From Arthrobacter sp. Marseille-P9274 (GTDB lineage: Bacteria > Actinomycetota > Actinomycetes > Actinomycetales > Micrococcaceae), in assembly GCF_946892675.1 (NCBI RefSeq), contig NZ_CAMPOV010000004.1, positions 1 through 64,000 of the forward strand: a stretch of 64,000 nucleotides of DNA, read 5' to 3'. Position numbers and translations under genes: made by a program. The notes below the pieces were generated by a model. That model saw only the letters and a list, made by a program, of their open reading frames with translations, had not been told where the DNA came from and did no database searches. Below, piece by piece: positions 45,463 through 53,970 of this stretch. Each line of letters starts with the position of its first letter. Position 1 is the stretch's first letter.

Positions 45463-48039
45463 ATGACCAGGAAACCCTGGAAACCGGCAGCCTGCGGCGC
45501 CATCGCCGCCGGCGTTCTTGCCTCCGGCTTTGCAGCGCTACCCGCAGCCGCAGCCCAGCCCGCAACGGCAGCCCAGCCCGCAGGCATCAACACGGACGCC
45601 GCCGTCGTGATTAATGAGGCGTACGTCAATGGCGGCAGCGCCAACGCGCCGTACACCCACAAGTTCGTCGAACTGTTCAATCCCACCGACGCGCCGGTCA
45701 CACTCGACGGCATGTCGCTGCAGTACCGCTCCTCGGGCGGCACCTCCGCGCCCACCGGGGTGGTGGCACTGAAGGGCACCATCCCGGCCAACGGCTACTT
45801 CCTGGTCCAGGGCGGCAGCAACGGCGGCACCGGCGCGGCGTTGCCCGAGGCAGACCAGGCCAGCGGCGCGCTGAATCCTTCGGGCAGCTCCGGCACCATC
45901 GTGCTGGCCGGCCAGGCCACCGCGCTCACGGGAATGGCCACGGGTTCGGTGCTGGAGGACGAGCGGGTGGTGGACCTGCTCGGCTACGGCAGCTCCAACA
46001 CCTACGAGACGGCGGCGGCCGCCTCCCCCAACGGCACCACGAACCCGCTCTCGATGAACCGCTCCGGCGGGCTGGATACCGACAACAACGCCGAGGACTT
46101 CAGCCTCAGCGCTGCGGTCACCCCGGTTGCCTCCGGCGGAACCGCGCCGGAGTCCCAGCCCGAGCCGGAACCCGAGCCTGAAGCTCCGGCCCTGCGGACC
46201 ATTGCCGAAATCCAAGGCACGTCAAACGTTTCCCCGCTCGTCGGCCAAACCGTCGCCACCCGCGGCGTCGTCACCGCCGCCTACCCCAGCGGCGGGTTCA
46301 ACGGCTACTACATGCAGACTCCGGGCACCGGCGGCGAGGATAACGCGGCGGAGCGTACTGCGTCCGACGGCATCTTCGTCTACTCCCCCGCCACCGTGGA
46401 CGAGGTCGCCATCGGCGACCATGTCGAAGTGGCCGGCAAGGTCGCCGAGCACTTCGGCATGACCCAGCTGACCGTCAACGACGGGGGCCTCACCACGCTC
46501 GACGAATCGGCCGAGGCCGTCAAGGCCGCCGCCGTCGAGTGGCCCGCCACGGACGCGGACCGGGAGAAGCTCGAGGGCATGCTGCTGCGGCCCGAGGGTA
46601 GCTTCACCGTCACGGACAACTACGCGCTGAACCAGTACGGCGAGATCGGCCTGGCCGCCGGCGAGATGCCGCTCGTCCAGCCCACTGCCGTCGGCGCGTA
46701 CGGCTCGGACGCCTTCTGGGCCGAGACGGAGAAGAACGCCGCCCTCGCCGTGACCCTGGATGACGGCGCCAGCACCAACTTCCTGGGCAGCGACCGGAAC
46801 AAGGACATCCCGCTGCCGTACCTGACCCCGGAGGATCCGGTCCGCATCGGCTCCGCCGCCGACTTCACCGGCGACGTCGTCCTCGACTACCGCTTCGACC
46901 TCTGGCGCTTCCAGCCCGTGGGTGAACTGACGGGAGACGACAGCGCGGGCCTGCAGCCGGCGTCGTTCTCCAATACCCGCACCGACGCACCGGAGGAAGT
47001 GGGTGGCAACGTCAGCATTGCGTCCTTCAACGTGCTGAACTACTTCACCACCACCGGCGACCAGCTGGCCGGCTGCGAGGCCTACACGGACCGCGACGGC
47101 AACCCGGTCAGCGCGCGCAACTGCGACGCCCGCGGCGCCTATGACGCCGAGAACCTGGAACGCCAGGAAGCGAAGATCGTCGCCGCCATCAACGCCCTCG
47201 ATGCCGACGTCGTCGCCCTTGAGGAGATCGAGAACTCCGCAAAGTTCGGCAAGGACCGCGACGCCGCCCTGGCGACCCTGACCGCGGCCCTGAACGAGGC
47301 CCTGGCGGCCAAGGGCGAGCCTGCGGACTGGGACTACGTCCGGTCGCCGGAGGAACTGCCGTCCCTGGCTGACGAGGACTTCATCCGCACGGCGTTCATC
47401 TACAAGAAGGATGCGGTCCAGACCATCGACGAGTCCGTCATCCACAATGACACCGACGCCTTCGCCAACGCGCGCAAGCCGCTGGCGCAGACCTTCAAGG
47501 TCAAGGCCGGCGGCGCCGGCACCAAGTTCATCGTGGTGGCCAACCACTTCAAGTCGAAGGGCTCAGGCGGGGCTACCGGCGACAACGCGGACCACGGCCA
47601 GGGTGCCTGGAACGCGGCGCGGACCGCCCAGGCCGAGTCCCTGGTGGCCTTCGCCGACGGGCTGCAGGAGCAGTTCAGCACGGACAAGGTCTTCCTGACC
47701 GGTGACTTCAACTCCTACGCGCAGGAAGATCCCATCCGGGTGCTCCGCGACGCGGGCTACGTGGACCAGGGCGAAAAGACCGGCGAGCACACCTACAGCT
47801 TCGACGGCATGGTCGGCTCGCTCGACCACATCTTCGCCTCGCCGTCCGCCGACGCCACCGTGGCGGGGGCAGACGTCTGGAACATCAACTCGGTGGAATC
47901 CGTCGCGCTGGAGTACAGCCGCTACAACTACAACGTCACGGACTTCTATGCACCGGACGCCTACCGGGCCAGCGACCATGACCCGCTCATCGTCGGCCTG
48001 GACCTGCCAACGGCGAAGGAGCAGGCACACAGCCGCTGA
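45463..48039 (+). CDS. ExeM/NucH family extracellular nuclease
   Basis: An 858-residue secreted nuclease. A signal peptide (about 1-31, ending AAAAQP) precedes a lamin-tail domain (about 45-170, VVINEAYVNGGSANAPYTHK, FVELFNPT). An OB-fold region of the type found in these nucleases follows (TIAEIQGTSNVSPLVGQTV). Residues about 510-850 form an endonuclease/exonuclease/phosphatase domain with ASFNVLNYFTT, VVALEEIEN, LTGDFNSYAQED and ASDHDPLIV, so the catalytic set is complete. It has no wall-sorting signal, unlike the nucleotidase upstream, and is probably released. Confidence 0.93.
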   Translation: MTRKPWKPAACGAIAAGVLASGFAALPAAAAQPATAAQPAGINTDAAVVINEAYVNGGSANAPYTHKFVELFNPTDAPVTLDGMSLQYRSSGGTSAPTGVVALKGTIPANGYFLVQGGSNGGTGAALPEADQASGALNPSGSSGTIVLAGQATALTGMATGSVLEDERVVDLLGYGSSNTYETAAAASPNGTTNPLSMNRSGGLDTDNNAEDFSLSAAVTPVASGGTAPESQPEPEPEPEAPALRTIAEIQGTSNVSPLVGQTVATRGVVTAAYPSGGFNGYYMQTPGTGGEDNAAERTASDGIFVYSPATVDEVAIGDHVEVAGKVAEHFGMTQLTVNDGGLTTLDESAEAVKAAAVEWPATDADREKLEGMLLRPEGSFTVTDNYALNQYGEIGLAAGEMPLVQPTAVGAYGSDAFWAETEKNAALAVTLDDGASTNFLGSDRNKDIPLPYLTPEDPVRIGSAADFTGDVVLDYRFDLWRFQPVGELTGDDSAGLQPASFSNTRTDAPEEVGGNVSIASFNVLNYFTTTGDQLAGCEAYTDRDGNPVSARNCDARGAYDAENLERQEAKIVAAINALDADVVALEEIENSAKFGKDRDAALATLTAALNEALAAKGEPADWDYVRSPEELPSLADEDFIRTAFIYKKDAVQTIDESVIHNDTDAFANARKPLAQTFKVKAGGAGTKFIVVANHFKSKGSGGATGDNADHGQGAWNAARTAQAESLVAFADGLQEQFSTDKVFLTGDFNSYAQEDPIRVLRDAGYVDQGEKTGEHTYSFDGMVGSLDHIFASPSADATVAGADVWNINSVESVALEYSRYNYNVTDFYAPDAYRASDHDPLIVGLDLPTAKEQAHSR

Positions 48040-48061
48040 CTCTCCGCTGTGGAGACCGCGA

Positions 48062-48096
48062 GGGCCGGCGTCCGGGATTGTTCCGGGCGCCGGCCC
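48062..48096 (+). terminator. terminator after the nuclease gene
   Basis: A 14-bp stem (48062-48075 with 48083-48096, one G-T pair) is followed by TTGCC. It lies 23 nt after the stop. Confidence 0.75.
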
Positions 48097-48171
48097 TTGC
48101 CGTGTGCCAAGGCAGCGGTGAACGACGACGGCGGTCGCGCCTCCCGCCGCGTCCGTCTTGCTAGAGCACCG

Positions 48172-48198
48172 ACAATAGTGTGTGACACACAGTATTGT
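48172..48198 (+). promoter_or_regulatory. 27-bp palindromic operator overlapping the padR promoter
   Basis: The 27-bp dyad has half-sites ACAATA and TATTGT around a TGTGTG/CACACA core and breaks symmetry only at the centre and one pair. Its right end TATTGT (48193-48198) is also the -10, 6 nt before the padR ATG. A bound repressor would block polymerase completely, so PadR autoregulation is likely. Confidence 0.75.
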
Positions 48199-48204
48199 TT
48201 GACC

Positions 48205-48555
48205 ATGAGCACTGACGACAGCCTCTCGGGACACCTGCAGGAGCTGCGCCGCGGAACGGTGGTGGTCGCCTGCCTGGCGACGCTCTCGACCCCGGGCTAC
48301 GGCTACGCCCTGCTGGACACCTTGGAGCAGGCAGGGCTGTCGGTTGACGCGAACACGCTGTATCCGCTGCTGCGCCGCCTCGAGAAGCAGGGCCTGCTTG
48401 AGGCGGCCTGGAACACGGGCGAATCCCGGCCGCGCAAGTTCTACCGGACCAGCCCCGCCGGCACCCAAGTACTGGAGCAGCTGCTCGACGAATGGCAGTC
48501 GCTGCACCAGGCCATCACCGCCCTGCGCCCCACTCCGCCCGCCCGAGAATCCTAG
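48205..48555 (+). CDS. PadR family transcriptional regulator
   Basis: A 116-residue winged-helix regulator. LRRGTVVVACLATLSTPGYG, VDANTLYPLLRRLEKQGLLE and FYRTSPAGTQVLEQLLDEW are family hallmarks. There is no ribosome site; the -10 TATTGT ends 6 nt before ATG 48205, implying a leaderless mRNA. It sits directly under a 27-bp palindrome. The next gene, 8 nt downstream, encodes the membrane protein it most likely controls. The inducer is unknown. Confidence 0.92.
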   Translation: MSTDDSLSGHLQELRRGTVVVACLATLSTPGYGYALLDTLEQAGLSVDANTLYPLLRRLEKQGLLEAAWNTGESRPRKFYRTSPAGTQVLEQLLDEWQSLHQAITALRPTPPARES

Positions 48556-48563
48556 GAGCCACC

Positions 48564-49517
48564 ATGGCAACCCTCCCCCAACGCTACGTCGCCGCGGTGG
48601 CGCGCGGCGTCCCCGAGGACCAGCGTTCCGACGTCGAAAGGGACACCGCGGCCGCCATTGCCGACCTGACGGAGGCCCGCCTTGCCGCGGGCGAGGAACC
48701 GGACGCGGCCGAACGGGCAGCCCTGCTGGAGCTTGGCGATCCGGTCCGCCTCGCCGCCGAGTACTCGAGCCGCCCGCTGCAGCTGATCGGCCCGGCACTC
48801 TACCCGGACTATGTGCGGCTGCTGGCGGTGCTGCTTGCGGTGATCCTGCCGCTGACGGCCATCGGCGTCATCTTGGGCAACCTGCTGGCGCACGGCGACC
48901 CCGGCCAGACAGCCGCCAACGCCGTCACGACCACGCTGGGCGTATTCGTGCAGCTGTGCTTCTGGGTGACCGCGGTCTTCGCCGTGCTGGAACGGACCGG
49001 CAGCGGCAAGCCGCTCACCCGCTGGCAGCCGGAGCAGCTTCGCGACGTGCCTGCGCAGGGCCAGCCGCGGCTCGGAGACACCATCGTCTCCGTGGTGCTG
49101 TCCCTGGCCGTGGCAGGCTACATCGTCTGGCAGCAGTTCCGCTCGCCGTTCGTCGTCGACGGCGTGCCGGTGCCGCTGCTCGACCCCGCGCTCTGGAGCT
49201 TCTGGCTGCCCTACTTCATCGCCGTCATGCTGGCCGGCGCCGCGCTGGAAATCTTCCGGTACCGCACGGGCGGCTGGCGCTGGCCGCTGTTCGCCTTCAA
49301 CCTCGTGCTGGATCTGGCCTTCGCGCTGCCGGCCCTGTGGCTGCTGTCCGCCGACGCGCTGCTCAATCCGGAGTTCCTCGACCGGCTGACCTGGTGGACG
49401 TCCGCCGAGTCCTCGGTCGCCGCCACCGCCGTCGTCGTCATCGTCGGTGTCACGCTATGGGACGTCGTTGATACCTTCATCAAGACGCGGCGGGATGAAG
49501 CCGCCCGCAACCGGTAG
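48564..49517 (+). CDS. permease-prefix/HAAS-like membrane protein, partner of PadR
   Basis: A 317-residue protein. A cytoplasmic helical HAAS-like domain (1-75, RYVAAVARGVPEDQRSDVERD, LLELGDPVRLAAEYSSRP) is followed by about six membrane helices from residue 85 on. Such proteins are regularly paired with PadR regulators and are thought to sense or respond to envelope stress. AGGAG precedes ATG 48564. The last 63 nt overlap the end of the convergent FAD gene, an unusual arrangement with no room for a terminator. Confidence 0.85.
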   Translation: MATLPQRYVAAVARGVPEDQRSDVERDTAAAIADLTEARLAAGEEPDAAERAALLELGDPVRLAAEYSSRPLQLIGPALYPDYVRLLAVLLAVILPLTAIGVILGNLLAHGDPGQTAANAVTTTLGVFVQLCFWVTAVFAVLERTGSGKPLTRWQPEQLRDVPAQGQPRLGDTIVSVVLSLAVAGYIVWQQFRSPFVVDGVPVPLLDPALWSFWLPYFIAVMLAGAALEIFRYRTGGWRWPLFAFNLVLDLAFALPALWLLSADALLNPEFLDRLTWWTSAESSVAATAVVVIVGVTLWDVVDTFIKTRRDEAARNR

Positions 49518-51461
49518 CGGGTCTTCGGCTGCACCCAGGATGTGCCCGGCGATGTCGTCCGCGTCCTTGAGGGTGCGGCTGCCCTGTTCCGGTGGCGCCC
49601 CGGCCTCGGCGGCGATCGCCGTGCCCCACTGGGCGGAGGAGAGCTGCAGGCCCAGGACGTACAGGTTGCGGGTGGGCTGCCCGTTGGCCCCGACCGCGCG
49701 GTAGGGCGGCAGGGTCACGTCCAGTCCGGAGGTGGGCACCGGCAGGCGATCCGGCCCGAGCATCAGCTTGGTCCGGGCCAGACCGTCCTCGAGCAGGTGG
49801 CGCAGCAGCGGCGAGACGTTGTGGGCCACGCGGTTCGCCGGCATCATCGCTTCGACCAGGTAGGCGCCGGAATAGGAGGCGCCGTCCACCCAGGGCGAGG
49901 TGGCGCGGAAGCGGCCCGTCTCCGGCTCCACCTCGAAGTGCGGATCAGGCCCGACGAAGTCCACCAGGCCGGCGCGCGCCAGTGCCGCGAGTTGCTCGAT
50001 CCGCTGCGCCGGAGGGCCGCTGGCGAGCCCTTCCACCAGCGGTTCGAACCAGCCGCGCAGCTCGGCCAGCCACGACTCTTCGGTCAGGCCTCCGTCCGCG
50101 ACAATCTCTTTCAGCAGACTGCGGCCCGCGTTCAGCGCACCGATGGCCATCTTCAGCGGGTCGTCCTCCCCGCGGGCCGACCCGGCGGCATCCGCCTCGA
50201 GGTACCCGAGCATCGCCGCTTGGTACTCCTCGGCAGAGGCGAACTTCCGGCCGGCAAACGGCTTCGCCAGCGCCTCGACATCGAGCAGCCGTTCCGGCAG
50301 GATCCGCTCGGCAAGATAGGCGTGCACGGCGTTCAGCAGCACCCGGCTGCCCGGAGTGGACTTTCGCGCGAACAGCTCCTGCAGGCCGTCCAGGAAATCC
50401 CGCGCGGGCACGGACACGGCCTGCGGTTCCACGCGCACCAGCGTGGAGTAGTAGGCCCAGAGCACGTCCCGCTGCAGCAGCGGCCAGAGGTCATGGTCGA
50501 AGCCCGGCTGCACGCCGGTCTCCGCGAACAGCCGCGCCGCCGCCGGGGTGAACCAGCGCATGTCCAGGCTCGTCGGCAGGTAGCTCTCCAGCCTGGCCTT
50601 GGCCCGGTACGGCGTGCCGCGGCGCGACGCGGCAACGAGTCGGGGCTCCTTGCCCGACGGCAGGTACCGCAGGGGTTCGGAGTCCGACGCCGGCAGGAAC
50701 TTTCCGCCGCGGCCTTCGGTCAGCTGGATCATCACATCGAAAAAGTTCAGTCCCATGCCCCGGACCAGCACGGTGCGGCCCGCGGGGATCCGCTTGAAGT
50801 CCAGGTCCGGCGGCACGTTCGGCGGGAGGTAGTGCAGGCCGAAGCGGGCGGCCTCGTCTTGGAGGCGCTGCTGCTCCGGGTTCAGGGCGGTGGGCAGGTG
50901 CCCCAGCGCCAGGACGACGGCGTCCGCCTCCAGCTCGCCGCCGTCAGCCAGGTCCAGCCGGTAACCGCCACCGTGCCGGTACAGCCGCACGGCCTCGGTG
51001 GTGTGGACGGAGAGCGCCGCCCTGGCTCCGGCCTCCTCGGCCAGCCGGGAGAAGATCCACGCCAGGTAGCGCCCGTAGAGCAGCCTGCTGGGGAAGTCCG
51101 ACGGCGCCAGCGCCGCCGCCTCGTCCCGGTCTTCCGCGGGCACGCCGCCGATCGACCCGGCGGCCACGCCCTCGCGCCACGCATCGAAGGTGAGGCCGGC
51201 TACGGAAGGCACGGCACCGGCGTCGAGCCCGTCCCCGGGCACGACCGTGGGGAACAGCGACGGGGTATTCATCAGGAACAGCCGCGACTGCCCGTGCCGC
51301 CAGACGTGACCCGGGCCGGGCGGAAACGGGTCGATCAGATGGATCTGCGGTTTCCGTTCCTGCGGCCGCTGCGGGAGCCTAGCCAGGAGCCGTTCCAGCA
51401 CGGAGAGGCCGCGCGGCCCGGCGCCCACAATCGCCACGCGGTGGCCGTGCTCGGAATCCAT
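49455..51461 (-). CDS. FAD/NAD(P)-binding protein
   Basis: A 668-residue flavoprotein. The first glycine-rich loop VAIVGAGPRGLSVLERLL, the second-strand acidic region, LEADAVVLALGHLPTALN and AGRTVLVRGMGLNFFDVMIQ match the FAD-NAD(P)-binding domain family (HCP-like, PF13454). The C-terminal region YVLGLQLSSAQWGTAIAAEAG closes the FAD site. Its reaction is unknown. ATG 51461 has TAAGCT (51469-51474) 7 nt upstream and no ribosome site. Divergent from the prolyl oligopeptidase gene, 113 nt away. Confidence 0.88.
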   Translation of the reverse strand: MDSEHGHRVAIVGAGPRGLSVLERLLARLPQRPQERKPQIHLIDPFPPGPGHVWRHGQSRLFLMNTPSLFPTVVPGDGLDAGAVPSVAGLTFDAWREGVAAGSIGGVPAEDRDEAAALAPSDFPSRLLYGRYLAWIFSRLAEEAGARAALSVHTTEAVRLYRHGGGYRLDLADGGELEADAVVLALGHLPTALNPEQQRLQDEAARFGLHYLPPNVPPDLDFKRIPAGRTVLVRGMGLNFFDVMIQLTEGRGGKFLPASDSEPLRYLPSGKEPRLVAASRRGTPYRAKARLESYLPTSLDMRWFTPAAARLFAETGVQPGFDHDLWPLLQRDVLWAYYSTLVRVEPQAVSVPARDFLDGLQELFARKSTPGSRVLLNAVHAYLAERILPERLLDVEALAKPFAGRKFASAEEYQAAMLGYLEADAAGSARGEDDPLKMAIGALNAGRSLLKEIVADGGLTEESWLAELRGWFEPLVEGLASGPPAQRIEQLAALARAGLVDFVGPDPHFEVEPETGRFRATSPWVDGASYSGAYLVEAMMPANRVAHNVSPLLRHLLEDGLARTKLMLGPDRLPVPTSGLDVTLPPYRAVGANGQPTRNLYVLGLQLSSAQWGTAIAAEAGAPPEQGSRTLKDADDIAGHILGAAEDPLPVAGGFIPPRLDEGINDVP

Positions 51462-51574
51462 AGCCCCTAGCTTAACGGCGGCGCCGGCTCCGGTTTGGTT
51501 CCCGGCTCCCGCTCGAGCCGGAGCCGGGGCGCCGAAGCGGAGCCGAAAGACCGGGTCTGCCTAGGATGGGAGGC

Positions 51575-53638
51575 ATGACGGAACACGGCCACCTTCCCGC
51601 GGACGATTTCATCTGGCTCGAGGACACCCACGGCCCGGAGCCGCTGGAGTGGGTCCGCCGGCAGAACGCGCGAACGGAGGCCCGGCTGGTGGACGGGGAC
51701 TTCCGGCGGCTGGAGGAGGACATCCTCGGCGTGCTGGACTCCGAGGACCGGATCCCCTCCGTCACGAAGCGCGGCGGCTACTACTACAACTTCTGGCGGG
51801 ACCGGCGGAACTCGCGCGGCCTGTGGCGGCGGACCAGCTGGGCGGGCTACCTGGCGGACAGCCCGGAGTGGGAGGTCCTGCTGGATGTGGACGCGCTCGC
51901 GGCGGACGAGGGCATCGACTGGGTTTACGCGGGCGCGCAGTTCCTCCGCCCGGCGGACGGCACCAGCTACCGGCGGGCGCTGCTGCGGCTCTCCCCCGAC
52001 GGCGGCGACGCGGTGCGAATCCGCGAGTTCGACGTCGAGGAGCGCGCCTTCGTGCCCGGCGGCTTCGACATCCCCGCGGCCAAAAGCCGCTGCAGCTGGC
52101 TGGACGGGGACAGCCTGCTGCTCGGCACGGACTACGGGCCCGGCTCCATGACCGGTTCGTCCTACCCGCGCACCAGCCGCATCCTGCGCCGCGGGGCCGC
52201 CCTGGCGGAGGCCGAGCCGTACTTCGAGATCCCCGGGGACCATCTGCTCGCCCAGGCGGTGCACGATCCCACGCCGGGCTTCGAACGCGAACTCGCGGTG
52301 GACGTGATCGACTTCTTCAACGCCCGCACCTACCTGCGCCGCGGCGGGGACTGGCTGCCGATCGACGTGCCGACCGACGTGGAAGTCGGCCTGCACCGGC
52401 AGTGGCTGACGCTGCGGCCGCAGACGGACTGGCAGCCCGCCGAGGAAACCTTTCCGGCGGGGTCGCTTTTGGCCATCGGACTCGAGGACTTCCTGGCCGG
52501 CAGCCGGGACCTGGCCGTGCTGTTCCCGCCGGACGCGAACACTTCCCTGCAGTCCTGGAGCTGGACCGCCGGCTACCTGCTGCTGAATCTCCTGCAGGAC
52601 GTCTCGTCCCGGATCCTCGTGCTGGATCCGGCGGCGGGCTGGGCCGCCGAGGAACTGGACGCCTGCCCGCCGCTGCATTCGGTGGAGGCCTACGCGGTGG
52701 ACGAGGAGGACGGCGACGACTACTGGCTCGTGGCCACCGGCTTCCTCACCCCTTCCACGCTCTCGCGCGGCACGATCGGAGGGCCCGCGACGGAAGTGAA
52801 GCAGTCGCCGTCGTTCTTCGATGCCGCCGCCTACAGCGTGGAGCAGCACTTCGCGGTGTCCGCGGACGGCACCAAGGTGCCGTACTTCCAGATCGGGCCC
52901 AGGGACCTGGAGTACGACGGCGGCAACCCGACCCTGCTGGCCGGGTATGGCGGCTTCGAGGTGAGCCGCACTCCCGCCTACAGCGGCGTGACCGGGCGCG
53001 CCTGGCTGCAGCGGCGCGACGAGGCCGGACGCCGGGGCGTGTACGTGCTGGCCAACATCCGCGGCGGCGGCGAGTACGGGCCGGGCTGGCACCGGGCCGC
53101 CCTGCAGGCCCACCGGCACCGGTCGTACGAGGACTTCGCCGCCGTGGCGCGCGACCTGGTCGACCGCGGCGTCGCCTCGCGCGACTGCCTGGGCTGCGCC
53201 GGCGGCTCCAACGGCGGGCTGCTGGTGGGCAACATGCTCGCCGGCTACCCGGACCTGTTCGGCGCCGTCTCCTGCGGCGTGCCGCTGCTGGACATGGCCC
53301 GCTACACGCAATTGTCGGCCGGCTCCTCCTGGATTGCGGAGTACGGGGATCCCGCCGATCCGGCGCAGTGGGAGTTCATCCGCACGTTCTCCCCGTACCA
53401 CCTGCTGGAAGCCGGCGCGGACTACCCGGACACGCTCATCTGGACGGCGACCTCGGATGACCGGGTCGGGCCGGCGCAGGCCCGGAAGATGGCGGCCAGG
53501 ATGCTGGGGCTCGGCGTGGAGAACGTGTGGTTCCACGAGGCGCTGGAAGGCGGGCACGCCGGCGCAAGCGACAATAGGCAGGCGGCCCGGCTGCAGGCGC
53601 TCTCCCATGCGTTCCTGTGGCGCGCGCTCACGAACTGA
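51575..53638 (+). CDS. prolyl oligopeptidase family serine peptidase (S9A)
   Basis: A 687-residue cytoplasmic peptidase. The beta-propeller (about 70-400) is followed by the alpha/beta-hydrolase domain: oxyanion region IRGGGEYGPGWH, nucleophile Ser545 (GCAGGSNGGLL), the Asp in TSDDRV (about 628-629) and His661 (EGGHAG). There is no signal peptide. ATG 51575 has TAGGAT (51562-51567) 7 nt upstream; GGGAGG lies too close to the start to be a good ribosome site. Confidence 0.93.
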   Translation: MTEHGHLPADDFIWLEDTHGPEPLEWVRRQNARTEARLVDGDFRRLEEDILGVLDSEDRIPSVTKRGGYYYNFWRDRRNSRGLWRRTSWAGYLADSPEWEVLLDVDALAADEGIDWVYAGAQFLRPADGTSYRRALLRLSPDGGDAVRIREFDVEERAFVPGGFDIPAAKSRCSWLDGDSLLLGTDYGPGSMTGSSYPRTSRILRRGAALAEAEPYFEIPGDHLLAQAVHDPTPGFERELAVDVIDFFNARTYLRRGGDWLPIDVPTDVEVGLHRQWLTLRPQTDWQPAEETFPAGSLLAIGLEDFLAGSRDLAVLFPPDANTSLQSWSWTAGYLLLNLLQDVSSRILVLDPAAGWAAEELDACPPLHSVEAYAVDEEDGDDYWLVATGFLTPSTLSRGTIGGPATEVKQSPSFFDAAAYSVEQHFAVSADGTKVPYFQIGPRDLEYDGGNPTLLAGYGGFEVSRTPAYSGVTGRAWLQRRDEAGRRGVYVLANIRGGGEYGPGWHRAALQAHRHRSYEDFAAVARDLVDRGVASRDCLGCAGGSNGGLLVGNMLAGYPDLFGAVSCGVPLLDMARYTQLSAGSSWIAEYGDPADPAQWEFIRTFSPYHLLEAGADYPDTLIWTATSDDRVGPAQARKMAARMLGLGVENVWFHEALEGGHAGASDNRQAARLQALSHAFLWRALTN

Positions 53639-53646
53639 GCCGCCTC

Positions 53647-53661
53647 GGCGGGAGGCCCGCC
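53647..53661 (+). terminator. short hairpin after the peptidase gene
   Basis: The stem GGCGGG / CCCGCC with an AGG loop lies 8 nt after the stop, followed by CTTGC. It is a weak terminator candidate. Confidence 0.4.
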
Positions 53662-53687
53662 CTTGCTCCCCGCAGCCGGAGCTGGTT

Positions 53688-53716
53688 TTGATCTGGCCGG
53701 AAATTCTGGGTAGTCT
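53688..53716 (+). promoter_or_regulatory. promoter of tRNA-Ser(GCT)
   Basis: TTGATC (53688-53693) and TAGTCT (53711-53716) are separated by 17 nt and end 22 nt before the tRNA. Confidence 0.65.
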
Positions 53717-53738
53717 TGATGGGCTGGCAACAGCACCT

Positions 53739-53827
53739 GGAGACGTGCCAGAGCGGCCGAATGGACTTCACTGCTAATGAAGGGTCGGGGTTAAACTCGA
53801 CCGGGGGTTCAAATCCCCCCGTCTCCG
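53739..53827 (+). tRNA. tRNA-Ser (anticodon GCT)
   Basis: An 89-nt type II tRNA. Acceptor GGAGACG pairs with CGTCTCC (53820-53826), the anticodon stem is CTTCA/TGAAG and the loop CTGCTAA reads GCT. The long variable arm is GGTCGGGGTTAAACTCGACC-like and self-paired. CCA is not encoded. Confidence 0.97.
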
Positions 53828-53832
53828 CGTCA

Positions 53833-53872
53833 GGCCCCTGACGGTTCCGCAAGGACACCGCAGGGGCCTTTT
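53833..53872 (+). terminator. terminator after tRNA-Ser(GCT)
   Basis: The stem GGCCCCTG / CAGGGGCC (53833-53840 with 53861-53868) has a 20-nt loop and ends in TTTT. Confidence 0.75.
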
Positions 53873-53970
53873 GCGTTGGTGGCGGAGAAGGCCCCCGGCT
53901 GACGGTAGAATTCCGTCGTTATTCCCGACCTTTTTCGGCCGGGTTCTTCTGCACCGGGGGGTTTCACAAA

